From: Eubacteriales bacterium
Lineage (GTDB): Bacteria; Bacillota; Clostridia; Lachnospirales; Lachnospiraceae
Assembly: GCA_030537935.1 (NCBI GenBank)
Contig: JAUNUY010000002.1
Location: 186,001-250,000 of the forward strand
Length of the DNA stretch: 64,000 nucleotides
Reading direction: 5' to 3'
The notes under the pieces are model-generated. The model was given only the letters and a program-made list of their open reading frames with translations, did no database searches and was not told the DNA's origin. The translations under genes and the position numbers were made by a program. Shown one piece after another: positions 19,038-30,905 of the stretch (its first letter is position 1; every line of letters starts with the position of its first letter).

Positions 19038-20414
19038 CTACACCTCTTCTCTCGTTATGTTCCGTAACCATATCTTCTTTTTATACCGCCGATAGACAAA
19101 CGGCACTTTTAAAAATTCATCCGTTAAGGCAAACACAATCACCACTTCCACCGGCAGGTGCAAGATGAATGCCGCTATAAATGCCAGCAGCAGGGAACCG
19201 CACCACATCGTCAATGCGTCAATAAGCAAGCCCGCTTTGGAATCGCCGCCCGCTCGAAAGACGCCGATGATCATGGTTGCATTATAGGCCTGTGCCACGA
19301 TGTAAAAAACCATAATCCACAACATGATGTTCAGATAATGCCGTGCCTCGGAACTGCTTACGGCAAAATCCATGACAAGACCCTTGGACGTCAGCAGGAG
19401 CATTGCCCCGATACCGCTGACAATCAACGACAACTTGGTCAGATGGTACGCATAGGCCTGTGCCTCCGTTTGCCGTCCGGCGCCGATGTATTTGCCGAGG
19501 ATGAGCGAGGTGGTTAATGCCACCCCGAAAACAATAATCATGAACAGCTGTCGCGTCACCTGGGCTACCGCATTCGCCGCCACGACGTGTTGATTCAAAT
19601 GCCCGTATATCGCGGAGGCCGCCGCCATCCCCGTCCCCCAAAACAACTCATTAAAGACGATGGGCATGGAATAACGGATGAAATCCTTATGCAGCAGCGG
19701 ATGTACGTGAAGAATATCCCCTAGATGTAAACGAAACACCGACCGGATTTTCCGGGCATAGACCAAAACGATGATTAACTCCAACCCGCGGGCACAAAAA
19801 CTTGCCACGGCCGCACCGCGTACGCCCAGCGCCGGCGCACCAAAGTGCCCGAAGATGAAAACATAGTTCAGGACGATGTTCAGCAGGAACGAACTTGCAT
19901 AGGTTGCCGTGGAAATCTTGACCCGCTCCAGGCTTCGCATCGTCGCCAAAAAGAGGCCCGTAAAGGCCTGAATCACATAACCGAAGGCCACAATTCGAAG
20001 ATAGGATGCGCCGGCATCTATCAAGACCGGCGTCTTGGTAAATATCCGCATGGCGTATGCGGGCATCAGGATACACGTCAAGGCAAATACTGCACCGACA
20101 CAAAGTGCCGCCCGCATGCCGATGGCGGTAACTCGTTCGACGGCACGCATGTTCCCGGCACCCCGATACTGGGCGTTCAGCACGGTCATCCCGGAGGCGA
20201 GTCCAAACAGAATCAGACTCAGGATGAACTGAATCTGTCCCGCCAGGGAAACAGAGGACATGGCCCGCTCACTCAATGCGCCGAGCATGAGGATGTCCGC
20301 ACTCGTCACACCGACGTTAATCAAGTTCTGAAGAACGATGGGAATTAATAACATCAACACTTGTTGATAAAAATTCTCCGGTCTCGGATACCGCCGTAAT
20401 ATGCCGCCACTCAT
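19038..20414 (-). CDS. MATE-family multidrug/metabolite exporter
   Basis: A 458-residue protein with twelve hydrophobic segments arranged as two MATE halves (IPIVLQNLINVGVTSADILM at the start, and the equivalent MPIVFNELFWGTGMAA segment midway). Substrate unknown. The start at 20414 follows GGAGG; a longer in-frame start would add 25 residues without a ribosome site. It leads the parE-parC operon, an unusual pairing. Confidence 0.88.
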   Translation of the reverse strand: MSGGILRRYPRPENFYQQVLMLLIPIVLQNLINVGVTSADILMLGALSERAMSSVSLAGQIQFILSLILFGLASGMTVLNAQYRGAGNMRAVERVTAIGMRAALCVGAVFALTCILMPAYAMRIFTKTPVLIDAGASYLRIVAFGYVIQAFTGLFLATMRSLERVKISTATYASSFLLNIVLNYVFIFGHFGAPALGVRGAAVASFCARGLELIIVLVYARKIRSVFRLHLGDILHVHPLLHKDFIRYSMPIVFNELFWGTGMAAASAIYGHLNQHVVAANAVAQVTRQLFMIIVFGVALTTSLILGKYIGAGRQTEAQAYAYHLTKLSLIVSGIGAMLLLTSKGLVMDFAVSSSEARHYLNIMLWIMVFYIVAQAYNATMIIGVFRAGGDSKAGLLIDALTMWCGSLLLAFIAAFILHLPVEVVIVFALTDEFLKVPFVYRRYKKKIWLRNITREEV

Positions 20415-20460
20415 TGCTTTTCCTCCGTCTCTTGTCGGCTCATGCCGACCTACGCATGCT

Positions 20461-20489
20461 ATTATATAATACGGAGACACTTTCAACAA
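20461..20489 (-). promoter_or_regulatory. Promoter of the MATE-parE-parC operon
   Basis: Minus strand TTGTTG (20484-20489), 17-bp spacer, TATAAT (20461-20466). Confidence 0.65.
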
Positions 20490-20892
20490 GTTTTTCTTCC
20501 ATGCCGGACGAAATGCAGCGATGAACTCAGGGGGCCCCTACACGGACGGCCGGTACATTTATCCTGCCGTCGATGGTTCGGTCCTCCGGTTCACAACGGA
20601 CACAATGAGGATTCTCTCATCAATTTCCGTGCCATCCTCAAGTTGCCCATCCGCTTGAGTTCCTATGGAAGTCATCCCGCAGCATCATAAATGCGCCTAC
20701 CGTTCATAGACACAACACATTCGTCGTCAAATGCTTGCGCTTCGTCCATCACAAAATTTGATTTTTTCATCCTCCACGAATCAAGTTCCATGCGATAATG
20801 TATTTAATGGAAACCTTTATGTAAAATATGAACAAAACCCTTGACTATATATATATAATGCTCTCGGGAGATTAATTGTATAGGAGATTATA
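20490..20892. other. Non-coding gap of about 400 bases
   Basis: No supported gene. It becomes AT-rich toward its right end and holds an alternating TA tract at about 20846-20857 just upstream of the LPXTG gene. TTGACT at 20841 and TATAAT at 20854 are only seven bases apart and cannot form a normal sigma-A promoter. Confidence 0.5.
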
Positions 20893-21525
20893 ATGAAAAA
20901 GAATTACTTGAAACAACTTGGCGTCATTCTTTGCAGTGCGTCTTTGCTCCTCGCCGGTACAGTGGTCACAAAAGCCGCCCCGATGTCGGAAGATGAACAT
21001 GCGGACGCATGGGAAGCTGCTGCAAATGAAGCAAACAAAGAGACCGCACCGGAAAAAACCGATGATCAAACGGGTGAAGAAAAGTATCAGGATGATGCAG
21101 AAGCCGCTTGGGATGCCATTGCCAACCAAAACGGTAAAACCGATGACCAAATCGGTGAGGAAAAATATCAGAATGATGCGGAAACCGCCTGGAATGCCAT
21201 CACCGAAATGAACGGCAAGACCGATGACCAAATCGGCGAAGAAAAATATCAAAATGATGCAGAAGCCGAATGGGAAAAAATCATTAATGCGAATAAAGAA
21301 ACCGAGTCACCGACTCCTGAAACGCCGATGACAACGGACAAGCCGATTATCGCGGGAGAAGATGACCCGAAAGAACCAGCGCTTGAGGACGAAAAGGCGG
21401 AAACGACAAACAATCCTCAGGTCAAGAAAGCGGGATTGCCTGCAACCGGTTTCGGTGCGGGTCTGTATATGACAGGTATTTTAACGGCAATGGCAGGTTT
21501 TGCAGCATTGCGTAAAAGCAAATAG
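20893..21525 (+). CDS. Small LPXTG-anchored surface protein with 27-residue repeats
   Basis: A 210-residue protein made for export: signal peptide about 1-29 ending near TKAAP, three tandem 27-residue repeats at 55-81, 82-108 and 109-135 (consensus KTDDQIGEEKYQNDAE followed by AWxAI), a Pro/Thr/Glu-rich spacer, and an LPATG sortase motif at 182-186 followed by a hydrophobic helix and the basic tail RKSK. A degenerate repeat (DEHADAWEAAANEANK) precedes the array. The repeats are acidic and probably helical. No known adhesin domain is recognised; role unknown. Confidence 0.85.
   Translation: MKKNYLKQLGVILCSASLLLAGTVVTKAAPMSEDEHADAWEAAANEANKETAPEKTDDQTGEEKYQDDAEAAWDAIANQNGKTDDQIGEEKYQNDAETAWNAITEMNGKTDDQIGEEKYQNDAEAEWEKIINANKETESPTPETPMTTDKPIIAGEDDPKEPALEDEKAETTNNPQVKKAGLPATGFGAGLYMTGILTAMAGFAALRKSK
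21055..21297 (+). repeat. Three tandem 81-bp coding repeats
   Basis: Units at 21055-21135, 21136-21216 and 21217-21297 encode the 27-residue repeats of the LPXTG protein. They are in frame and similar enough in DNA to allow copy-number slippage. Confidence 0.85.
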
Positions 21526-21552
21526 GTTATTACTGAATAAATCTCCCTAAAA

Positions 21553-21577
21553 GGCATCCATCCGGATGTCTTTTTTT
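21553..21577 (+). terminator. Terminator after the LPXTG gene
   Basis: GGCATCC-ATCC-GGATGTC stem (one G-U pair) followed by seven T residues. Confidence 0.88.
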
Positions 21578-21829
21578 ACTAAAGGTTCTCGATGGCAAGA
21601 TGATTGCATCGGATATTAGTATCTGGCAACGGATACGTAAAAGGGGCTGCATCCGTCAAGTCGGTATCAAAAACGATGCGGTGAGCTTACCATTGGCCCA
21701 TGGAGACTGTTTTCGAGCCGATAGATATCCTCGGCACGTTATGCGGCAGCCTGTCCACGACGCCGGTCTGAACTTCCACAATACGAAATCTGTGCTATAA
21801 TATGGGCATAAAGCACGGAAAGGACATTC

Positions 21830-22345
21830 ATGAAACGACAAACGAAACGAATCACTTCCACCGGTATCATCGCTCTCATCGCCGTGGCACTCTTTCGTAT
21901 CCTGGGCAGCGGTTTCTTTGACAACGCCCCCAAAGGCAGTGCCATAGTCGAACGCGTGGTCGACGGCGACACGATTAAAGTCCGTTTTGAGGGCCATGAA
22001 GAACGGGTCCGTCTCATCGGTATCGATACGCCCGAAAGTGTCCATCCGGACAAAAAGCGAAACCTGCCCGAGGGGAAGATTGCTTCGGATTATACAAAAA
22101 GCCGTCTGTCCAACCGGACGGTGCAACTGGAATTTGACGCACAAGAACGCGACAAGTACGGCCGCCTCCTCGCCTATGTCTGGCTGGATGACGAACTCTT
22201 TAATGAAACGCTGTTGAAAAAAGGCTATGCCCGAGTTTATACCTTCCCGCCCAACGTCAAATATACGGAACGATTTGAACGGGTGCAACGCAAGGCACGG
22301 GAATCCGCCACGGGCTTCTGGTCCGGCACCGCCTTGAACCGATGA
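21830..22345 (+). CDS. Thermonuclease-like (SNase/TNase) exported nuclease
   Basis: A 171-residue protein with an N-terminal hydrophobic signal or anchor (about 11-26) and one staphylococcal-nuclease domain. Active-site features are visible: VVDGDTIKVRF, the arginine and aspartates of VRLIGIDTPES, then ERDKYGRLLAYVW. Family members cleave DNA and RNA with Ca2+. TATAAT occurs near 21794, but no good -35 is evident. It could serve nutrient scavenging or extracellular-DNA removal. Confidence 0.88.
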   Translation: MKRQTKRITSTGIIALIAVALFRILGSGFFDNAPKGSAIVERVVDGDTIKVRFEGHEERVRLIGIDTPESVHPDKKRNLPEGKIASDYTKSRLSNRTVQLEFDAQERDKYGRLLAYVWLDDELFNETLLKKGYARVYTFPPNVKYTERFERVQRKARESATGFWSGTALNR

Positions 22346-22458
22346 CCGTTTATAAAAGGCCCATGACGCATCAAACCGACTCCTTATCAACCGACATCCG
22401 GCATGACCCGGTCGACCGTTGTGTCGGGGATGACGCACCGGTAAGCATACGGTTATCA

Positions 22459-22487
22459 TTGACATCGGCCCGCACTGCCCCTATAAT
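22459..22487 (+). promoter_or_regulatory. Sigma-A promoter of the DUF1292 gene
   Basis: TTGACA (22459-22464), 17-bp spacer, TATAAT (22482-22487): both hexamers are consensus, predicting strong expression. Confidence 0.88.
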
Positions 22488-22518
22488 AATACTATCTTAC
22501 GAATGAAAAGAGGTATTT

Positions 22519-22881
22519 ATGAAAAGCGAACAAATTTATCCGACCTATGCCGGACGTACTCTGACACTGATTGGTGAAGATGACCGTGAAATCCAATGTC
22601 AGGTTTTGGTTGTCTTCCGTCCGAAAGAGGATGAAGAACAGCGCTATATCGCCCTGTTGGAGATCAAAGAACATGGCGTCAGCAACGACTTGATGATTTA
22701 TCGTTTCTTTGAAGAAGAAGACGGTGCACCTTCATTGGAACCCATCCAAACGGATGTGGAATATACGGATGTCGCCAATTTCCTGGGACAGTACCTGGAT
22801 GAAATGGAAGCGGCAAAGGCCGCATCCGGCGGCGGTTGCGGTTGCGGCTGTGACCCGAGCGGTTGTAGCGGCTGCCACTAA
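22519..22881 (+). CDS. DUF1292-family protein with a Cys/Gly-rich C-terminal tail
   Basis: A 120-residue acidic cytoplasmic protein. Residues about 12-70 fit the DUF1292 (YrzB-like) pattern (LIGEDDREIQCQVLVVF, then YIALLEI). The last 17 residues, GGGCGCGCDPSGCSGCH, contain five cysteines and a histidine, probably a metal site. Function unknown. It has a consensus promoter and its own terminator, so it is monocistronic and probably abundant. Confidence 0.75.
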   Translation: MKSEQIYPTYAGRTLTLIGEDDREIQCQVLVVFRPKEDEEQRYIALLEIKEHGVSNDLMIYRFFEEEDGAPSLEPIQTDVEYTDVANFLGQYLDEMEAAKAASGGGCGCGCDPSGCSGCH

Positions 22882-22895
22882 ATGAAAACGAGATA

Positions 22896-22935
22896 TAAAA
22901 AGAAGCAGTGCGAATAATTGCACTGCTTCTTTTTA
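22896..22935. terminator. Bidirectional terminator (DUF1292 gene / helicase operon)
   Basis: A perfect 16-bp stem TAAAAAGAAGCAGTGC / GCACTGCTTCTTTTTA with an 8-base loop, T-rich on both strands; it overlaps the helicase stop codon. Confidence 0.92.
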
Positions 22936-24765
22936 TACCTTATTTTCGTACAGTTCTGCCAAAAACGGGGAGGGGTCGCACTCCTTACCCATCCGCACCC
23001 TGACATGGTATATCTCCAGATGGCGGATGGCCCGTGTCATCGCCACATACAGCAAACGGCGCTCCTCTTCAATCTCATCCGGACGAACGGAACGACTATG
23101 TGGTATCACACCGGCATTCGCATCCGGGATGAACACGACCTCGTATTCCAGCCCCTTTGCACCGTGCATCGTTACTACGTGAATGCCCTTGGCTTCTTCC
23201 GGTTTTTCCCGTGCTCGTCGATTTAGGTCCTCCACATAAGTCTCAATCCCGTCAAACCACGCATCGTAATCGGCATAGGGTGCCGCCAGACTCTCTAAGG
23301 TCGCAACAACCTCTCTCAACTCACTTTCCGCAACACCGTGCTCCCTCGCATGCTCCCGAATATAGCGGTCATAGTCAATGCCCGTAAGAATTAAGCGGAT
23401 GCCCGCCGCCGGCCGTAAACGACTCAGCATTTTCAAGTCTCCCTCCATATCGGACAGGCGACCGAGCATCCAATGCTTGCTCCTATAATAACGCCGCAGG
23501 CTCCGGAAAGACAAATCACTTTCCATCACGGCCGCCCGGGAAATGTAACGGACCGGACGATTCATCACCCGCAAGAAGTCCTTCTTATCCCCGCGCAGCA
23601 TGGCCAGACGGACATACGCCAAGATGTCCTTGGCAATCCAATGGTCATAGATATTGGGGATCCGGTCTTTCATCTGAAAGTCCATCCCCGCCTCATTCAA
23701 ACGAAGTGCCAGCAGTCGCGGTTGAATATTCGTCCGCACCAGGACCGCCATCCGCTCCGGCGCAATACCGGCCGCCCTGTACCGTCGGATGGCTGCAATC
23801 AAGGCTTTATGCTGTTCATATTCATCCTCAAAACGGCTGATTGTAACCTTCTCTCCGGACGCGGATGCCGCCGTCAAGTCCTTTGGATACCGCTTCCCGT
23901 TATGGGCAATCAACCGTTTCCCGACCTCGACAATCTCCGGCGTCGAACGATAGTTGACCCGCAAGGTCACCCGACACACGTCCGGATAATCCTTCGGGAA
24001 ACCGAGCATAATTTCCGGCTTCGCACCGCGAAACCGGTAGATGGACTGGTCGTCATCACCCACGATGAACAGGTTGTTCTCCGGCTTCGCCAGCATCCGA
24101 ATCAGTACGTATTGGATTTGATTAATATCTTGGAACTCATCAATCAGAATGTACCGAAAGCGCTTTTGCCACCGTGCCAAAACCTCGGGCCGTTGGTTGA
24201 ACAGACGATATACCGCCACCTGCATATCGTCGAAATCAATCTTCTTCCGTTCATTCAGAAAATCGGCATAGTGACGAAACATCCGCTCAAATACCTCTTT
24301 GGCACAGGTCATCGGATAAAAGGATGACAAAGGAATCATCCCCTCCTTCACGCGCGAAACCTCACTCATCAGACCTGTAATCATCTCTTTTTCATCTTCA
24401 TATTCGATGCGGTATTCCCGGAGAAAACCGCGGAAGATTTGATACTTCTCGTCCGGTCGGAGGATGTTATCGGCGCCGAGTCCCAGCTCCCGCCGTAAGA
24501 TGTCGAAAAAGATGCCGTGAAATGTACCGAAGGATGCACCGGAAGGTGCACCCTTCACATTGGTCTCATATCGTTCCCGCATTTCGGTCGCTGCGGCAAC
24601 GGTAAAGGTAATGACCAGAATGTCTCTTTCGTCAATCCCGTACGCCGTCGTCAACTGCCCGATTCTGCGGGTGATGACCGTCGTCTTTCCCGAACCGGGT
24701 CCCGCCAAAACCATCATCGGTCCGTCCTTATGGCCGATGGCAGCCTCTTGGTCGACATTAAACAT
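22933..24765 (-). CDS. UvrD/PcrA-like superfamily 1 DNA helicase
   Basis: A 610-residue ATP-dependent 3'-5' helicase: Q-motif and Walker A near residues 5-30 ([15 protein letters not shown]), Walker [15 protein letters not shown], motif [16 protein letters not shown], and late motifs [15 protein letters not shown] and LLYVAMTRA. It is about 100 residues shorter than canonical PcrA and lacks its usual C-terminal extension, so it may be a paralogue rather than the essential PcrA. It overlaps the end of gltX by eight bases and is the last gene of the obg operon. Confidence 0.88.
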   Translation of the reverse strand: MFNVDQEAAIGHKDGPMMVLAGPGSGKTTVITRRIGQLTTAYGIDERDILVITFTVAAATEMRERYETNVKGAPSGASFGTFHGIFFDILRRELGLGADNILRPDEKYQIFRGFLREYRIEYEDEKEMITGLMSEVSRVKEGMIPLSSFYPMTCAKEVFERMFRHYADFLNERKKIDFDDMQVAVYRLFNQRPEVLARWQKRFRYILIDEFQDINQIQYVLIRMLAKPENNLFIVGDDDQSIYRFRGAKPEIMLGFPKDYPDVCRVTLRVNYRSTPEIVEVGKRLIAHNGKRYPKDLTAASASGEKVTISRFEDEYEQHKALIAAIRRYRAAGIAPERMAVLVRTNIQPRLLALRLNEAGMDFQMKDRIPNIYDHWIAKDILAYVRLAMLRGDKKDFLRVMNRPVRYISRAAVMESDLSFRSLRRYYRSKHWMLGRLSDMEGDLKMLSRLRPAAGIRLILTGIDYDRYIREHAREHGVAESELREVVATLESLAAPYADYDAWFDGIETYVEDLNRRAREKPEEAKGIHVVTMHGAKGLEYEVVFIPDANAGVIPHSRSVRPDEIEEERRLLYVAMTRAIRHLEIYHVRVRMGKECDPSPFLAELYENKV

Positions 24766-26224
24766 GATTTGCCTCGCGCAGCTTCTCTATGCCGACACGA
24801 ATCCGGCGCAAGGACTCTTCTTTGCCCAAGATGGCCATGATTTCAAAGGCGCCGCCCGGCGTACTCTGTTTTCCGGATACGGCCGTCCGCAGAGGCCATA
24901 ACGCCATCCCGTTTTTAATGCCCTTCTCCGCAACATATGCCATCAATATCGTATGGAGATTTTTTTCCGTGAAATCATCCGTCTGCTCCAGTCGGGCCAG
25001 TTCTTCCTCCAGTACCGGCAATGAATTTTCGGGATTCGTCTTCATCCGCTTATGTGTATACATGGCAATATCATAATCCGGTAAAGCATCGAAGAAATCG
25101 ACCATCTCGCCAATCTCCGGGAAGACTTCAATCCGCGTTCGTATCAGCTCGGCAATCCGCCGTAAATCCACATCCGCATGAACCGCGGCCTGCAAGTAGG
25201 GCAATGCCGCTTCGTAGAATGTATCCGCATCCATCGCCTTAATATATTCGCCGTTCATCCAGCGCAGTTTGTTCATATCGAAGACGGAAGGAGACTTGGT
25301 AATGCTCCGGTAGTCGAAGGCCCGAATCATCTCATCCATGCTTATGATTTCTTCATTTCCCGGCGGACTCCAGCCCAGGAGTGCCACGTAGTTCACGATG
25401 GTTGCCGGCAAAAATCCCTGCTCCAACAAATCCTCGAATGAGGCGTGGCCGCTGCGTTTACTGAGTTTCTTGTGGTTCTCATCCGTAATTAAAGGACAGT
25501 GGACGTAAGTCGGCACCGGCCATCCGAAGGCTTCATAGAGCCGATTGTACTTCGGAGAGGAAGAGAGATACTCATTCCCGCGCACGATGTGGGTAATCCC
25601 CATCAGGTGGTCGTCCACCACGTTCGCAAAATTATACGTCGGATAGCCATCCGACTTGATGAGAATCATGTCATCCAGCTCGGCATTATCCACAGATATT
25701 TCGCCGTAAATTTCATCCTGAAACGTCGTTTTTCCTTCCGTCGGATTGTTCTGCCGTATGACATAAGGAACCCCGTCGGCCAACTTCTTCGCCACTTCGT
25801 CCGCACTCAACTTCAGACAGTGCTTATCATAAGCCGCAACGGTGACGCCTTCCTCTCCGGTCGTCGTCTTCAAGCCGTCCAAACGCTCTTTATCACAAAA
25901 ACAATAGTATGCCGCCCCTTTTTCCACAAGTGCTTCGGCATACTTGAGATACAGACCCGATGCCTGACGTTCGCTCTGCACATAGGGTCCGCAGTCCCCC
26001 GGCTTGTCCGGTCCCTCATCATGATCCATCCCCGCCGCCCGCAGCGTCTTATAGATGATGTCGACCGCACCTTCCACATATCGCTCCCGGTCCGTGTCTT
26101 CAATGCGAAGCAGGAAGTCGCCGTCCGCATGCTTGGCAATCAGATAGGCATAGAGGGCTGTTCGCAAATTTCCGACGTGCATCCGGCCCGTCGGACTGGG
26201 GGCATATCGCGTTCTGATTCTCAT
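24758..26224 (-). CDS. gltX: Glutamyl-tRNA synthetase
   Basis: Class I synthetase, 488 residues. HIGH-type motif in [18 protein letters not shown]-type motif [11 protein letters not shown], and the C-terminal anticodon-binding domain ending with GKEESLRRI. The start at 26224 overlaps the rsfS stop by four bases (ATGA). A discriminating or non-discriminating role (and dependence on GatCAB) cannot be told by eye. Confidence 0.95.
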   Translation of the reverse strand: MRIRTRYAPSPTGRMHVGNLRTALYAYLIAKHADGDFLLRIEDTDRERYVEGAVDIIYKTLRAAGMDHDEGPDKPGDCGPYVQSERQASGLYLKYAEALVEKGAAYYCFCDKERLDGLKTTTGEEGVTVAAYDKHCLKLSADEVAKKLADGVPYVIRQNNPTEGKTTFQDEIYGEISVDNAELDDMILIKSDGYPTYNFANVVDDHLMGITHIVRGNEYLSSSPKYNRLYEAFGWPVPTYVHCPLITDENHKKLSKRSGHASFEDLLEQGFLPATIVNYVALLGWSPPGNEEIISMDEMIRAFDYRSITKSPSVFDMNKLRWMNGEYIKAMDADTFYEAALPYLQAAVHADVDLRRIAELIRTRIEVFPEIGEMVDFFDALPDYDIAMYTHKRMKTNPENSLPVLEEELARLEQTDDFTEKNLHTILMAYVAEKGIKNGMALWPLRTAVSGKQSTPGGAFEIMAILGKEESLRRIRVGIEKLREANHV

Positions 26225-26592
26225 GCTACACCACCCGTCCACGCACGTACGTCTATTTCCTTCCCGTCACGCCACATCCGTTCCAGGTTATAGAATAAGC
26301 GATTCTCCCGGTCGAAGATATGCAGGATGAAATCACCGTAGTCAATCAGCACCCAGCCGCTCTTGAAGTTCCCTTCCATCTGATGATGTACAATCCCCGA
26401 CGCCTCCAGTTTTTCTTCCACCGTCTCTACCAGCGCCCGTAATTGGTTCGGGTTATTGGCGTGAGCAATAACGAAACAATCCGAAATGACGGAAATCTCC
26501 GAAATATCAATGACCCGTATGTCTTCCGCCTTCCGATCGGCGAGGATTTCCACCACTTTGCCGATTGTCTCCCGTATTTCATTTGTCAGCAT
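26221..26592 (-). CDS. rsfS: Ribosomal silencing factor RsfS (YbeB/Iojap)
   Basis: Binds uL14 and blocks subunit joining when nutrients are scarce. The 123-residue protein shows the family core [18 protein letters not shown], the HHQMEG loop and [22 protein letters not shown] precedes the ATG. It lies between yqeK and gltX with overlapping ends, the common Firmicute order nadD-yqeK-rsfS. Confidence 0.93.
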   Translation of the reverse strand: MLTNEIRETIGKVVEILADRKAEDIRVIDISEISVISDCFVIAHANNPNQLRALVETVEEKLEASGIVHHQMEGNFKSGWVLIDYGDFILHIFDRENRLFYNLERMWRDGKEIDVRAWTGGVA

Positions 26593-27155
26593 GCTCCGCT
26601 TCCTCCTTATAATAATTCAGTACCGCTTCCGTCGACTCATCCGGCGTCCCGCCTTTTTCGACAAGATAGCGTCTCGTGTTTTCCAGTATCATGTAAATGG
26701 TCCGATCCAAATTCTTGAATGCAGCCTTGCGAATCGCCTGAATATTCGGCAATGGTTCCCGCTCCGGCTCGATATAATCGGCAATGAAGATAATCTTCTC
26801 CAGCGGACTCATGTGCATTCGGCCGACCGTGTGATTCATGATGGCATTGATGATATTCTCATCTCGGACATGGTAACGCCGCATAATCATCAATGCGCCG
26901 ACTTTACCGTGAATAATCTGCGGATTCCGCCGTTCATAGGCACTCAGCTCAATGCGATGCTTGTCGCAATATGCGAGTTGCTCCTCATGGGATATATTCT
27001 TCGCATAGTCATGCAACAGTCCCGCCATGATGGCATCCTCCGGATTCACATCATGTACCATCGCCAAAGCCGCCGCCGTATACGCCACCGACAGCGAATG
27101 GATATAACGCTTTTTGGATAACCGGCGTTTCAGCTGCTTCGTTATCTGCCATCGA

Positions 27156-29088
<1,933 letters not shown>

Positions 29089-29730
29089 TCATATCAAGCC
29101 GTAGCCGTCCACACGAACGCCCCGGCTTGCACAGGGCGTCACCGGCAGCAGTCAAGCATCAAAATGCTACCCCAAGGAAGAATGACGCTTATCCTACACC
29201 GCTTGTATGTCATGGCATTTCATACATACCGGCCACAATTTCGACGGTATGATGCCGGTCTATTGTCCTTGCGTAAACATTACCTTTAACACTTCACCCT
29301 ACCCGACTCTTCCGCCATGATAATAACATTCATATACGACCCGGCCTTTATATTCGCCGATTCATAACCCTGAAACCGGTTTAAATTTCCTTTTGTAGAA
29401 CATGTATAGGTATAATTTATATTTCCACATGCCGCCGGCCCGCTGAAAGGGCTCTCCATTGCCACTTGCAACAACACTTCCTTCAGAAAATCATATTTAT
29501 TATCCGCTTCAATATATCTTAAATCGTAAGTGCCGCGTCTTGACGAATCCCTTTCCCCTGCGTTACTTGGCACTGTGCCCTTGTTTCCCTATCCATTTTA
29601 TCCTCGTGTACTTGCACGCCCGATGGCCTTCTTTTTCTTCATTACATGACATCCGCCGTATAGTGTCATCACCGAACCGGAACATACGCCCGGCACTGCC
29701 CCCCATTGACGGGTTATGAAAAATAAGTTG

Positions 29731-29777
29731 TAAAAATGGTGCTGATGAGGACTGCAAACTCGCCTCATCAACACCAT
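29731..29777 (-). terminator. Second hairpin downstream of rpmA
   Basis: A 15-bp stem (ATGGTGTTGATGAGG / CCTCATCAGCACCAT on the minus strand, one mismatch) with a 12-base loop, followed by TTTTT. Probably a back-up terminator, or the end signal of a small transcript. Confidence 0.55.
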
Positions 29778-29796
29778 TTATGGCAAAACTCAAATA

Positions 29797-29824
29797 AAAC
29801 ACCGCCATGATTCCTCATGACGGC
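29797..29824 (-). terminator. Terminator of the rplU-prp-rpmA operon
   Basis: Minus-strand GCCGTCATGA-GGAA-TCATGGCGGT stem (two G-U pairs) followed by GTTTTATTT, starting ten bases after the rpmA stop. Confidence 0.75.
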
Positions 29825-29833
29825 ATCCCTCGA

Positions 29834-30115
29834 CTATGCTACCGGCACAATCGATACTTGCTTTTTGGAACGACCTTTGCGTTCAAAACGAACCACTCCG
29901 TCGGTCAATGCGAACAAGGTGTCATCCTTGCCGCGTCCGACATTCACACCCGGGTGAATCTTCGTACCGCGTTGTCTGTACAAAATATTCCCCGCTTTGA
30001 CAAACTGTCCGTCCGCTCTTTTTGCGCCTAAACGCTTGGAATGTGAGTCACGACCGTTCTTCGTAGAACCCATTCCTTTTTTATGAGCAAAGAACTGTAG
30101 ATTCATTTTCATCAT
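29834..30115 (-). CDS. rpmA: Ribosomal protein L27 with cleavable N-terminal extension
   Basis: Large-subunit protein bL27, 93 residues. It begins with [11 protein letters not shown] (after two extra residues), the Firmicute extension that Prp cuts between FA and HKKG; mature L27 starts at the histidine. The core [17 protein letters not shown] and [10 protein letters not shown] is standard. It overlaps the end of prp by four bases. Confidence 0.96.
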   Translation of the reverse strand: MMKMNLQFFAHKKGMGSTKNGRDSHSKRLGAKRADGQFVKAGNILYRQRGTKIHPGVNVGRGKDDTLFALTDGVVRFERKGRSKKQVSIVPVA

Positions 30116-30444
30116 CGTGTTACCTCCTCATACATAATCTCTAAATACTCTCCATACTCATCTCGTATCTGCTCCATCCCGAGTCGATACGCCTTCAACA
30201 ACAGCAAGGCCGCCGCATTTTTCGTATCTTTGAGGTGGAATTCCATGTAGCCCGCGTCCCCGTCTTCATCACGGGTCCAACGTGCATCGGTCAATACGTC
30301 CACAGCATTGATTGTGTTGATGGTCAAGACGGATATTGCCGCACAGACAATATCGGATCCCGCTTCATCAAATCCGGCATGACCGTATAAACGGAATGCC
30401 GTCAACTCATCCGCCGCATTGACATATAACGTCACGCGTACCAT
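30112..30444 (-). CDS. prp: Ribosomal-processing cysteine protease Prp (YsxB)
   Basis: Removes the N-terminal extension of L27. The 110-residue protein contains the catalytic His and Cys in [19 protein letters not shown]. Its position between rplU and rpmA is the conserved Firmicute order, and the cleavage site is present in the next gene. Confidence 0.94.
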   Translation of the reverse strand: MVRVTLYVNAADELTAFRLYGHAGFDEAGSDIVCAAISVLTINTINAVDVLTDARWTRDEDGDAGYMEFHLKDTKNAAALLLLKAYRLGMEQIRDEYGEYLEIMYEEVTR

Positions 30445-30447
30445 GGA

Positions 30448-30756
30448 TTAAGCATGGATGCTTTCAATCTTGACCTTCGTATACTGCTGACGATGGCCGC
30501 GCTTCTTGTGATAGCCCTTTTTCGCCTTGTACTTGTAAACGATGACTTTTTTACCTTTTTCGTTTGCAAGCACCTTCGCCTTGACCGTCGCACCTTCAAC
30601 CGTCGGGGTACCGACTTTTACGTCATCTCCGCCGACCAGCAAAACGTTGTCAAACGTATACGTGTCTCCTTCGGCAACATTCAATTTTTCAACGTGAAGA
30701 ATCTCGCCTTCTTTTACGCGATATTGCTTGCCTCCCGTTGCGATTACTGCGTACAT
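30448..30756 (-). CDS. rplU: Ribosomal protein L21
   Basis: bL21, 102 residues: [18 protein letters not shown] at the N-terminus and the basic C-terminal [19 protein letters not shown]. First gene of the L21-Prp-L27 operon. Confidence 0.97.
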   Translation of the reverse strand: MYAVIATGGKQYRVKEGEILHVEKLNVAEGDTYTFDNVLLVGGDDVKVGTPTVEGATVKAKVLANEKGKKVIVYKYKAKKGYHKKRGHRQQYTKVKIESIHA

Positions 30757-30828
30757 TTACGCACCTCCTAATATTTTACTCGCCGGCTCCGGTGACCTCG
30801 CGGTACTTATACCTCGCCGTGCGGCACT
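30757..30828 (-). ncRNA. Putative L21 leader (5' UTR regulatory RNA)
   Basis: The roughly 70-base 5' UTR of rplU contains small hairpins and three copies of a CGAG motif (GGCGAGGTA, CGCGAGGTC, GGCGAGTA on the minus strand). Firmicute rplU operons commonly carry an autoregulatory L21 leader (Rfam family L21_leader); membership here is an inference from position. Confidence 0.45.
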
Positions 30829-30834
30829 CGTAAC

Positions 30835-30863
30835 ATACTATCATTTAAAGACGCCTGCGTCAA
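30835..30863 (-). promoter_or_regulatory. Promoter of the rplU operon
   Basis: Minus strand TTGACG (30858-30863), 17-bp spacer, TAGTAT (30835-30840). Confidence 0.75.
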
Positions 30864-30905
30864 TATGAAACCTTGTACTTTTACGACTTAAAACCGACAA
30901 ACACG

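Noticed and set aside
20841..20859. Promoter TTGACT...TATAAT for the LPXTG gene
   Set aside because: The two hexamers are only seven bases apart, so they cannot be used together.
21055..21297. CRISPR-like array
   Set aside because: The repeats are 81 bp, in frame and directly adjacent without spacers; they encode protein repeats.
21656..22465. Long open frame antisense to the nuclease gene
   Set aside because: It is the complement of a well-supported SNase gene and has no ribosome site or protein-like motifs.
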